Shown: positions 1 through 11,800 of the stretch, in pieces
Numbering within the stretch: the stretch's first letter is position 1
Layout of the letters: the number at the start of each line of letters is the position of its first letter
Origin: Aptenodytes patagonicus
Taxonomy: Eukaryota; Chordata; Aves; Sphenisciformes; Spheniscidae
DNA length: 64,000 nt
Direction of reading: 5' to 3'
Assembly: GCF_965638725.1 (NCBI RefSeq)
Contig: NC_134962.1
Coordinates: 131,501 to 195,500, forward strand
The notes under the pieces: model-generated
What the model was told of the DNA's origin: nothing
What the model saw: the letters and a program-made list of their open reading frames with translations, nothing else
Database searches by the model: none
Made by a program: the position numbers and the translations under genes

Positions 1-3000
1 TCTCATTAAATCTTGCAAGAATGCAGACTGTCATTACATTTAACAGACAGTAGAGCCAAGCCACTCAAATAAATTCCTTCAGTATTTCTTCTTAAATACA
101 ATCCAGGAAATTATTTCAGACAGTGTTTGTCACACAAACTTGGAATGACCTCATCCTAATTAACTATTTGTAAAGGAAGCCTGCTGTTCAAAGGAAAATC
201 AGCCCTAAAGCTTGTGCTAAGTTCTAAGCTTTGCAACACTTGGGGTTGCTGGGTTTTCAGGGTGTCAGCATTATTAACTGCCCTCAGCAACCACACCCAG
301 TTCAGTTTCAGAGTTAAAATGCAGATCTGGCCAGTGCCACATACAAGAAATACACATTCTTCCTGTGTTAGACATAAGACAACTATTCAATTAAACTAAT
401 GATTATTACAGAGAAAAATGCGTAAGTGCCCAAGGAAGGATTTAAATAGCTTTTGCCAAACCTACAATGTTTACACAGCCCTTACTCAGAAGTCAATGGG
501 AGTTGGTGGAGTAAAATATGGCTAATTATCAGTATTTTTCTTTATAAATATGCAGTTTAAATCTAAGCATGCCCAAGAGGCTGACCCAGCCCTCATTCCA
601 TTCTGATCACTCAAAAAAATCAAGTGAGCACTAGCTGATATGACACAGTCATACTATGAATTGGTCTTGAAAGACATTAAAATCCACCTCCAGGATGGTG
701 AATGTTTCTCTCCACCATTCTGTTCTCCTGATATAAGTTTCTAGAGCTTATTCAGGCAGTCAGTTAAATTACTACCCTTTTACAGATTTAAAACAAAACA
801 AACAGAAATAGCCAAAGTTGGTAGTTTCAAATCACTTGGTTCTGTCACCAAAGCTGCATTGCTTTACCACTTGGTATCTATCACTCTTGTGTACTGAATG
901 TGGAAGGTACTGCTCACTATAAAAGACAAAACAAAAGGCACAGTGTAATCATTTCTTGTTGCTCTCAAAAACCAAGAAATTCCCCTAAAAAGGAAAATTC
1001 ACATCTAATTCGTGGATGTGCCATGTCAGAGCTGGAAATGTAGACACAATAAAAGGGAAACTTAGATGTATGTATTTTTTGATCACTACATTCAGAAAGA
1101 GACTCAGTTATTAAAGACGCTCATGTAACATTTTAAGCTTCTATTTTTATAGGTAATAAAGATGATAAAGATTTTTATGGATTTATGTTTGGATCTGTAA
1201 AACAACAAGAATCCCCAAGCACCATAAAAATAACAACACAGTAATATCCAGGCAGGATGGATACTTTCAAGGATCCTATGGATCACTTTTCCTTTAGATC
1301 TCTATGAGCACATCAGGGATGTAGTGGATACAGAACAGTGCCTAGACCCAGATGAAGTATTTCAGAAGAAGCAATGCAAGAAGTGAGTGCAAAAAGGGTA
1401 CAAAATCTGCCCATGACATAAAGCCATCTAAATTACTGAGGACTAAAAAACTATGAGGAACTTCAGAAGGTCCCAAACAAGGCAAAATAGATGACAATAT
1501 AACAATCAGTGAAATTCAGCTTGGTAAATGCACAGTAGGAAAGCAATTTTTAGTCATCCATCATGCAGAGTGTTACATCAGCCATTTCAAGTGCAGAAGG
1601 AGACCTCAGCATAAACAGACAGCTCAACTGAGATTACAGCACCTTGTGTTTCTACGATTCCCACTAATGACATGTTAGACTGCAAAGCAGACAGGAGGGG
1701 ACTACTACAAAGAACATTTATCATTAACAAGAACTCTCAGAGTGATATTAAATCTTGCATATCATGACATACTCAGTCTTGAAAATCAACTACAAGATGA
1801 TGCCTCACTTGGTGTGGTGAAGCTCATCCACATTCTTCTGAGGCATCTGGCATTGTGTACTGTCAGAGACCAGGTTAGACTGGATGAACCTCCATTCTGA
1901 TCCAGCCTAGCAAGTTGTACATGCTTATGCTTTTGTTGCATTTTAGAGACAAGTATAGGTTTGGACATGGTTAACTGTGAATGACTGAATGTTAATTCTT
2001 GTCGAATCCTTACAATGAAGAAGGGAATTCACTTGGTTGATTTCATGGATCTTGTGCACATGATGTTACACATGCTAACACTGATGTTAACAATATTGCA
2101 GCCTCAAGTTCAGAGGTTGAAATCAGCATAAGCAGAATGCTGGTCTATTGCAACTGTCGTTTTACAAACAATGGTATGTATCAGAAGCATGATTAACGTG
2201 TGTTAAATGCATGAGCAAATTATGTTCACAGCTAGCAACTGTACAGGACAATGGACTGGAATATATATTATAATAAAGGACAGCTTGAGCTCACACGCTT
2301 CGACTTCTTGAATAAAAGGAAGCCTGAAAAATAAACCTGGTATCAAGTTGACCTTGTGACTGAGAGATCAGTGAGAAGGACTTACAGGAGAGGTAGATTT
2401 TGCAGGGAAAAACCAAACCCAGTCTTTTCAAAAGAATGTCATAATGAATGCTGTTCCTGGAGCTCCATCAAAGACAAGTTGTTCCTGTTGAAAAGATTTT
2501 CTCTTTTTGGAGCCAGAAACATGTAAGTAATAGCTATGTGGAAAGCACATGAAAGAACCACCCTTAAAACAAATCTGCAAGACAAAGTCAGTCAAAAGGT
2601 TACTGAATTTGCCCTTTACAGTTCAGACTAAAAAAAAAAACCAACCCATTTTTCTGAAGTATCTGATCTTCTTTGCTGGAGGATCTTAGGGCAACACCTT
2701 TGGAGGACCCATATGGTAGAGCTACCTGTCATTGTATCTGAAGGATTGTCCATTTGCCCACTTCCTGACACAGAACATATCACTACCAACAGACAGTGTT
2801 GTACTGAATCTAGGCAACCAGTAAGAGAGGAGAACCTTTGTGCACAACTCCAAATACAGCTATGCCAAGTGCACGGAAGATATATTAATCCAAAGTGTTA
2901 GTGTAACCACCAAAATATAAGGAACACAAATAATTGTATGTACACTTTAGAATACCTATCAACATGTCTAAAAGTTCAGCGTGCCTACATAGAGACATGC

Positions 3001-4019
3001 AAATTGCTGGTTGCGTACAGCAATTTTTTAATGTTACAAATAATTGTAACATAAGTTACAATTGCAATATACAGAAATGGCTGCACCATTTTAGTACCAT
3101 CAGTAATGCAGACAGTGTTTTGGGGTTGCCTTTACCAAATACAAGTGCTGAATCAAACATGAATGGTGTATAAACTAACAGATGAAACAACTGACGACTG
3201 AAAGAAAACCAACATATGAGAAACCCGTATTCCAGACAGAAACAAAGGTGATTCACAAGTAGTAAATCTCAGCACTTCTGCTGAATATTTTGACCTCTGT
3301 AGTGGCCAATTCCTGTTTCTTTTTCTCAGATCTCGGATGGAAACCTCAGGTATCTACTTTAGGATCGCAAATTCTCACCAGATGGAATGCCAGTAAAAGC
3401 ACTTGAGCACTGCACGCAGAAGTCTCTTTTGTGTGTTAACCTTTTCAATGGGCCTTTTTAGCCCATTTCGGTGTAATGAAAGATACAAAGGGACAATAAG
3501 TAATTCTCTGCTCAGTTTACAAAGTGCATCCTACGTAGCAAGTATTACTTGCAGTTGCCAATTTGACCAAGAGATGGTACTACGCGTATACAGAGCCATT
3601 ACAAGGCAGTGGTGATGGGATAAATACCTGCTTGTATCTAAACCACTCTCTGATTTAGATGTTCATAAACACGTATACTGCAAAGGTGCATTTAAAAACA
3701 CTGATCATGCAAAGAAAGTCAGAAGTTTGAGCACAATCAATTGGCTTACAATTTGCATACGCTTAAAGAGCATGCCATCAGTCATTATATACTGCGTTTA
3801 GCTCTTTACATAAAAAACAAGTTCAAGACACATACTAAAATCACACATAATTGACGTTGAAAAATGTATATTGACAATAAACTTACAGAATTTTCTGGAA
3901 GATCTCTCCAATGTGCTTATATTTAGTGTTTCTCAATTTCTGCAAATCTGGTGACCTCCATGCTTCCTAATAAAAATCAAAGCAGTCAAAGCTTACATAA
4001 GGCAGCAATGTGCCCTTGC
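1..4019. other. Intergenic DNA upstream of EPB42, no gene recognised
   Basis: AT-rich DNA with only short open frames and no recognisable exon on either strand. In human the gene 5' of EPB42 is TGM5 in the same orientation. I looked for transglutaminase C-terminal exons here and found none, so any such neighbour lies further out. Confidence 0.6.
1770..1935 (+). mobile_element. Old LINE 3'-end-like fragment
   Basis: The stretch with 'gaggcatctggcattg', 'gtcagagaccaggttagact', 'ggatgaacct' and 'ctgatccag' resembles the 3' end of an old, widespread amniote CR1/L3-type LINE, as I remember it. It is diverged and the borders are approximate. Confidence 0.35.
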
Positions 4020-4640
4020 CATAAAGAAGGCTAATGATATCCTGGGATGCATTAGGTAAAGTATTGCCAGCAGGTCAAGGGAGGTGATCCTTTCCCTTTA
4101 TTCAGCACTGGTGAGGCCACACCTGGAGTACTGTGCCCAGTGCTAGGCTCATCAGTACAAGAGAGACATGGACATACTGGAGAGAGTCCAGCAAAGGGCC
4201 ACAAAGATTTTGAAGGGACCGGAGCACCTCACATATGAGGAAAGGCTGACGGAGCTGGGACTGCTCAGCCTGGAGAAGAGAAGGCTCGGGGGGGCGGGGG
4301 GGAACCTATCAATGTATATAAATATCTGAAGGGAGGGTGAAAAGAGGACGAAGCCAGGCTCTTTTCAGTGGTGCCCAGTGACGGGACCAGAGGCAATGGG
4401 AACAACCTGAAACACGGGAGGTTCCCTCTGAACACCAGGAAAAACTTTTTCACTGTGAGGGTGACTGAGCGCTGGCACAGGTTGCCCAGAGAGGTTGCGG
4501 AGTCTCCATCCTTGGAGATACTCAAAAGCTGTCTGGACATGCTCCTGGGCAAGCAGCTCCAGGTGGCCCTACTTGAGCAGTGGGTTGGACAAGATGACCT
4601 CCAGAGGTCCCTTCCAACCTCAGCCATTCTGCGACTCTCT
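4020..4640 (+). mobile_element. CR1 LINE, 5'-truncated 3' end (copy 1)
   Basis: Typical avian CR1 3' sequence in sense orientation: 'ccacacctggagtactgtg', then 'gagagagtccagcaaagggc', the 'ggttgcccagagagg' block, 'cttggagatactcaaa' and the terminal 'ggtcccttccaacctc' followed by 'attctgcga'. It encodes the end of the LINE ORF2 and its 3' UTR only. From about 4128 on it is nearly identical to the reverse-oriented copy at 39385-39915. The 120-residue antisense frame across it is an artefact of the repeat. Confidence 0.9.
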
Positions 4641-5642
4641 GAAGGTGAATCTATACAATTAAGGCTATGCTGTAAATGACTAAAACGAAGAGAGTTTGTA
4701 TTTAGCCTAAATGATGCTTATAAGCAAGCAATTGTGAAGTTTAATATGCAAATACTAAGAAAAACACCAAGCTTACTGGACTGTATTGTGCAGCAGCTAT
4801 CTAGTATAAACCCAAATCTCATTCTGGAATGGCTACAACTACCTCTGAATGCATCACTGCTTATGTAAGATACAGGACCCTTTTTCCTATTGAATATGTG
4901 CCTACACTGATCTGTACTTGCTATTTTATGGTCTAGTCATTCACTATCTTCAGATTCCTCTACAACTTTTCCAAAGCTGCCTCCCTCATCTTTACTACTC
5001 AGAATAACTGAGCAAGCTTTGCCACCTCATGTCTTTTTATCAGCTTCTCAAATTATTCATGAATTTGTGGAAGATCATAGATTTCTGCAAAACTACTGGT
5101 GACTGACACCACAGTGAAAACTGTTTATTTCTGTCTTATTTCCTGTCTTTTGACCAATTATTTATCAATGCAGTGACCTTCCTTTTATATTACACCAACT
5201 TTAAGAATGTATTTAGTCCAAGTCTCCAGTGTTGTATTTTTAAATAGTCTGCATTATGCTACAGAAATTCTACTATTTTTAGTTGTTGCTTTTAGCAAGT
5301 TTCCTCATTTTGAAGTGGTTTCACTTTTTTGAATTAGGCACAATGGCAATGGATGTATTGACTTTTTTTTTTTTTTTACTCCTTGAAGGGTTTAGGATCT
5401 AAGTAGCTTAGCATCAATGTGGGAGAGCAGCTCTTCAACATTTACATTTGAAGTGCATTCTGTGCATTTTTTAGAGCCAAGTTAAGATTTGCATTTCCTA
5501 CTCTGGGGTCCCTAATGCACAGCTCTTTGAAGAAATTGTCACTGGCTGTCTTTAAAGGCCTCACATCCCGCTGTGGAATTTAACATCATCTGTAGGTAGG
5601 AAAAGTCACCCCTTTCTGTGGGTCTCTTTAGTGTGGTCTGAG
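4641..5642. other. Intergenic DNA between CR1 and the EPB42 promoter
   Basis: AT-rich sequence with a T-run near 5365. I see no coding exon or clear repeat. It may hold distal regulatory DNA for EPB42, but nothing in the sequence shows that directly. Confidence 0.5.
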
Positions 5643-5729
5643 AGATAAGAGAGTCCTCAACTTCTGCACAACAGGCCAGCACGATAAGCTGAAGGAGAGG
5701 TGGCAACATCACGTCCCACCCTGTATAAA
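5643..5729 (+). promoter_or_regulatory. Probable erythroid promoter of EPB42 (GATA, CACCC, TATA)
   Basis: AGATAAG at 5643-5649 and GATAAG at 5683-5688 are GATA-factor sites. CCACCC at 5716-5721 is a CACCC (KLF1-type) box, and TATAAA at 5724-5729 is a TATA box. Together they form the classic red-cell promoter arrangement. Transcription would start near 5755, giving a 5' UTR of about 90 bases before the ATG at 5845. The motifs are read directly from the sequence; their use by GATA1 and KLF1 is inferred. Confidence 0.65.
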
Positions 5730-5844
5730 GAAATCGAACAAACAACTTCGCAAGTGGATAATTTTTAAAGAAAGCTGAAGGAAGGAGCCATTGCCCACCA
5801 GAACAAGCAGGAGCTGAAGACTTTCACGGTACAGGGAACTAGAC

Positions 5845-8800
5845 ATGGGCCAAGGTAAGCAAAAATCACTTTGGTTAGTCCCAAGCATTTGCCAGTTTTC
5901 TGTCAGGAAAAGCAACTGTCCCTGCTCCAAGACAGTGTTCATGAGGCTTGTAGAAGAGGTGAGCTTCTTACAGGGCAGGAGCCAAGAAAGTGCTCTAAAG
6001 GCTAAGGGAGTTCAATTTGCATGGAGGACTGCACAAAAGGGGACAGCAAACAAAAGCTGGTATCAATACCTAAGAGGAGTTTGAGAGAAGCAGTAAGAGG
6101 CAGCTAAGGCAGACATGTGAGAGTTTGGAAGTAAAGGCAAGAGAGTTATCCTTAACATAGGGGATGGGGAGCAGGGGGTGGGGGGAGGTAAGCCAGACTA
6201 CAAAACTAAAGCAGAGATGACTGTTTTAGCCACTTGAGCAAGGAGAGGATCCAGGTTCCAAGCAACCTTGAAGAAACTGACAGTAAGATCCATGAAAAGT
6301 CATGTGAAGGAGAGGGAGCCAGACTGCATATGACTCACCAGTCTACAAGATAGCCAGAAGAGACATCTTCATCACAGAGAAGAAAATATATGAGGTCAGA
6401 GCTGGCTCTCTAAAGCTTAAACTGGTGCAGGGCTGTGAACTGGGACAGCTGTAAAGGGATTTGAAAGCCAGACCAGAATCATTCACTGAAAGGAATGCCT
6501 GACAAAATTCATACGGGAAAAAAGAAACAAAGCACACAATCCAGTGAGACTCCCACAACAAACACAGAAGGAACAACAGCAATGGGAGAAGAAAGGTATC
6601 AATGCAGAGGACAAGGGAAGTTAGACATAAGGAAAGAGCAGACCAATGAAAACTGCAAAGAGTAGTAGTCGTGACTTTAGCACAGGAGCGATGGCTTTAG
6701 ATAGCAGGGAAATGCTCTGTGGATTACTTTTTTTTTTAGCTGGAACAAAGGGAGGAGCCTGGGTCAGCAAGGGGAGGTAGGTGACAGGATGTGTCATATA
6801 AGGGGCAGCAGTTACAACCCACAGGTTCAAGGATCTCAGTGGTGAGTTGGGAGCTGAAGAGATACGTGAGGTCAGGATCATCCCAAGGCTGAGACAAACC
6901 AGGGTGTTACCTGCTTCTCAGCAAGAAGTCTGGAAAGATTCACACCACCACCAAAACCAGAAGAAAAACGCAAGTACATGATCACAGCACAGCCATTGAG
7001 CACTGAATTGGGTGCTTGTAATTGTGACAATTTTTTTCTTCTTCTGGTGCTGGACAGAAGCATGCACGATGTGTATAATGCATGTGTAGGAGACAGGAGG
7101 AGGAGGAGCTCTTCTGTCTCCTGCAGCTCTGGGTGTGAGATTGCCAAGTAATGCGGTGCAAAGAAGGAACAACAGGTGTTTGATTTGCTGTGATCCAGCA
7201 TAGTTCCAGGACTATACAGCCACATTGCATTCGAACCAGCAGTGAAGTCTGCACCAGTTGCTGGTCTTTGGTGCATATCAGACATACATAGTGCAGTAAC
7301 TGCTGGAAAAGCTTGCACCCATCTTGCAAGTGGGGTGTAATTGCTTGTCTCCTGTGCACAATTTCGACCACATATCGATGTGGAGAGATGCTGCTTTGAG
7401 TGCCATCAGTGCCCTTGAGTACACAGAGTAAGACTCCAAATGTAGTCACAGTGCATGCTCAGTGCTAACCATAAAATCTGTATCATTTGAATGCTCAGGT
7501 CTGTTCCATGTCCTTTCCTGGGCAGGAAGGAGCTTTTGCATAATCACTTGGTTCACTTGATGATTCCAAGGTATAAGCAAAGGCAGCTCATTAGCCACTT
7601 GACACAAGAACAACCAAGCTCAGAGTGAAGGCCCTTACAGTTACTGGGCAGCAAGTCTCAAAGGCAGGGGGGCACTGTCTGAGTGGAGGAACGTATGATC
7701 AGCTGTTTGTGTGTCTCAGGATGTGGCCCAGGGCCAGACTGCGGGTAGCTCACAGCCCCAAACTCATGCTGTATCTTCTCACACTACAGGTCTGAGCATC
7801 AAAAAATGTGATTTCAAGATCACAATGAACAACAATAACCACCACACAGAAGAAATCAGCACTGAAAGGCTTATGGTGAGGCGGGGGCAGCCATTCACTA
7901 TCACCGTGAGCTTCTCAGCTCCAATACACAGCTACCTGCAGCAGCTGAAGAGGACCTTCCTCATAGTACAGACAGGTAACATCATTACCATACCTATCGG
8001 AGCTCTGGTCCTTCACCCACCTGAAGAACAGAGCTGGTGGCAAAAGCCATCTTCAGAGCTGGACAGAGGTGCCCACACATAGAAGTGAGGCCAGTGAACT
8101 GTTTATCTAAGGCAGCGTAGGGTCTCCTGCTGCTGGGACTGCAGGGTCAAAACTAGATCTCTTTCCAGAAGAGACACTGCAGCACAATAACCAATGCAGG
8201 TTCACTACTCTATGACTTGAAAGTACTCACAGGATCTCTCCTCTCTCTCCTGGCTTTTGGTTTAGGAATGTTCAAACTTAGCTAGCCTGTTACAGGTGTT
8301 TTCTGTTACAGAGTGTTTTCTAGTGAGACACCTGAGAAGGGCAGCAGCATTCAGGCCCAGCTTATTTTACCATAATCTGAGCATTTGGCTGTGACTTTTG
8401 TTACAAAACACTGAATCCCAGGAGCACCAGGTCTGCACCATTCTGTCTGTTCCAGGTTTCTACAAATCTATGAAATACACATCCCACTTTCAAACATAGA
8501 GGCCTGAGTGCAATACTAACCTTAGGAAGATTCACTAGGCATTAAGCTGCTAAAGGGGTAAGACTCTCTCACAAGAAAGGAGAGCTATAGCTCCAGATAT
8601 AGACAAGGTCCCTGCAATCTGCATGGGGTGAGGATGCATGTCTGGAATAGACACAACCAGATCTCTTTGGCTGCAGGATCACATCCTTCCAAAGCAGATG
8701 GAACCCAGACTGAATTTCCCATCTCCAGCCTGGGAGACCAGAAGCAGTGGAGCGCAGCACTGGAAGAACAGGACCCATGCTTCTGGACCATCTGTGTGAA

Positions 8801-11800
8801 CACGCCTGCCAATGCTCCCATTGGCCAGTATGCTCTGCTTTTACATGCCTCCAAGTCTTACCATCTCCTGGGCAACTTCACCCTTCTCTTTAATCCCTGG
8901 TGCCAAGGTATGTGGTCAGAAACAGAAAGGCAGGCTGGGATCAGTCACTTCACAAAAACAGCTTTTGAGCTCTGGCACTCTGCCTCCATGGAGTTTGAGG
9001 CTGACTCACCTAGTGCTCCCCGCCACTCCTGCCCTGCTCCTCACAGCACCTTAGGAAGGAGGTAGGGGCTAATAAAAGCTCAAAGCTGCCTGCCTCAGCA
9101 CTTCTGCCTTGTTCCTGGAGTACTCCACTGCCAGAGCCCTGTTCTCCTGCTAAAGGAAAAATATTTGATAAAGTGTTTCCTATAATGAAGATTTTAAGAT
9201 GAGTCAAGATTATAATCGGACTGATTAAGGCCACTGTATCTTTCTTAGGAATAGAGAAGTCAACAGCCAGGAGAGTAAAAGAGCTAGCTAGTGCAATCGC
9301 CTAGGTCTGGAGGAACTTTTTGAACAAGGAAACAGAGATGACAGTGAAATTCTTTCCTGTCTGATTCAGAATCTGTGGTATTTTTCCAGGGTAGAATGCC
9401 AGGGACTGCCAAAGTCCCTGCAGTGCAGTGGAGTCTGCTGATGTGAGAAAGATACAAGTGCATCTGAGACCACGAATGCTTTTTTCCTGATGCTTTTTTC
9501 CTCTAATCTAGATGATGAGGTGTTCTTGGCTAATGAGGCACAGCGGCAGGAGTACATTTTAAACCAAGAGGGTGTCATCTACTGGGGGACTGAAAACGCA
9601 GTCCTAACACAACCCTGGGACTTCAGCCAGGTAAGCAAGAGGTCCAATACGCCTGTGCTCTTTTACAGCCACCAGCAGAGGAAGGATGCGTATCTCCTGT
9701 GTGTACAGGACGCTATCCATTTCCATACTGTGGCTTTGATGAAAGAACTTGCTCTCTGCACTCACTGTCTTTGTCTAAGACTATGCAGGAGAACAGGGAC
9801 CTGTGTATGAAGTCCCACAACCCAGTATATGGAATTTTAGCTACCTTCTCAGGCTGTTCTCTATGAAGAAATGCATTGATCTATATCTGGGCTTTGTGTG
9901 CCTTCCTTTCATCAACAGATATAAAAGCATTTAACAGAGCTTACTAATACTGTCTCTATTTTACAGGTAAAGTGAGGACAAGTAGATCTTCCGATTTTCC
10001 CAAGGCCATCTGTCACAGCCAGGGATTAGAATGGGATTTTCTTCCACTTTAGTGCCACCAGATCACAAAAGTACCCCTGTGCCAACCCAGAAAAGCATCA
10101 ATTTCCCTCAATCAGGGGATGTGGTATCATGCTAATGCATTTCCCACCTTGCTTCAATAAAGCTGTACGTCTGCCTTTAGTATGTTGTGCTCCCCCTCCA
10201 AATCTCTGCCTGGAGCTCTCCTCCACAGCCCACTTATATAAGACTATCAGCAGAAAGGGAGAAATAATCTGCACAGTTACAAACCTTTGCAGGGACTCCA
10301 GAAAATGTTCAGGCCAAATTTCCTGAAATGATGTGTTGTTATTTCAGTTTGAGCAGGATATTGTTGACATCTGCTTCACACTGCTGGATGTAGGTGAACG
10401 CCATCAACGAGACAAGGATCACACTCAGCGCAAGAACCCTATTCACATCTGCCGCACAGTTGCTGCCATGGTAAGGAGAGCAGACAGCAGCCCTGTCCCT
10501 AGCAGAGAACACCCAAATGCAGAGTGAAGGCTAGCATCTTCTCAATCCCAGTTTATGGCAACCTACTGACCAAAGAGGAAGCCTGCCCAGGGCTGTTCCA
10601 AACAACACCTCCTGCCTGTCTCCAGCCCTTCCTGATATTCCTGCAGCAGACAAGTAATGCTGCAGCAGTTTCCTAGCAGTGACAGTACACTTACTGAATA
10701 AATCTCAGGGGAGACTGTTGGCACCTGTTCTGCTCAGCCATGACCTTCATGCTTTGCACAAAAAATCCTTTTGGTTTCATCTGCCTTGGGAGTAGCTTCA
10801 TCAAACAGGATGAGGTGTAGCTACCAAAGAGAGGCAATTCCTTAATCCATCTTTCTCTCCTCCTTCCCTGCAGCTGAACTGCGATGAGTTTAGAGGAATC
10901 CTGACAGAATGTGGGACCAGGCAATACTATAACGGGACACCCCCTTCCAAGTGGCTGGGAAGCAGCCCCATCCTCCGGCAGTGGGTTGCAATGCAATGCA
11001 AGCCTGTCCGCTACGGGCAGTGCTGGGTGTTAGCTGCAGTCATGTGTTCAGGTACAGTAGTGGTTCAAAGACTTTTGTGTTGAGCAAAGCCTTATTTGGT
11101 CTGCAGAACCCCTAGTATATGCCTAAATTCCTGGATTAACACAGATCCCAGTAACATAACCTTTAATCTTTAGGTGAGAGGCAGATCCTCAGAATTTCCT
11201 CATCAACATTCAGCATCGCTAGCTTTGAGATAAAAGAGTATCAGTACACACCATTCACTGAACGCACCTATGATAGCTTATTTCCTGAGGGGGCAATGCC
11301 TCTTGCAAAGTCCAAACAGCAGGCCTGGTGCCATTCCTAATAGGCCTAACATCAGAAAAGGCTCTACATCTATCAGCAGAGGTATCCTTAGGGCAGGATG
11401 CACAACTGATTCACAGCTCGCTCTTCTGCACAGTTCTGAGGTGCCTGGGAATTCCTACCAGAGTGGTCACAGGCTTTACGTGGGCTCACAACACTAACGG
11501 CAGCCTGAGTGTGGATGAGTATTATGATGAAGATGGGACACTGCTTACACAAGACAAGAGTGCCCGTGTCTGGTAAGAAAACATGGCAAGAATTTGAGAC
11601 AATACCTGGATCTAGGAAGTGATGAGGGGGGAAAGAAAGAGGTAAACAGCTGCAGGGAGGTGGATAGGAGACAGCTCAGCCGAGATCCTGTCTACATGAC
11701 CTGTTCTTGAGAAATTGCCGCAACCTAAACTGAAGAGTGCCCTATTACTAGGGCCCACAAAGGAAGAATGATAACCTGGTCCAGCTGGAGAAACTCCACT

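Noticed and set aside
4265-4679. Open frames of 103-120 codons on both strands, repeated at 39360-39756
   Set aside because: They lie entirely within CR1 3' ends and their near-identity follows from the repeat, not from a gene family.
6878-7449. Overlapping minus-strand frames of 146 and 155 codons in EPB42 intron 1
   Set aside because: No recognisable domain, no splice context, Cys/Ser-rich composition and no homologue that I know.
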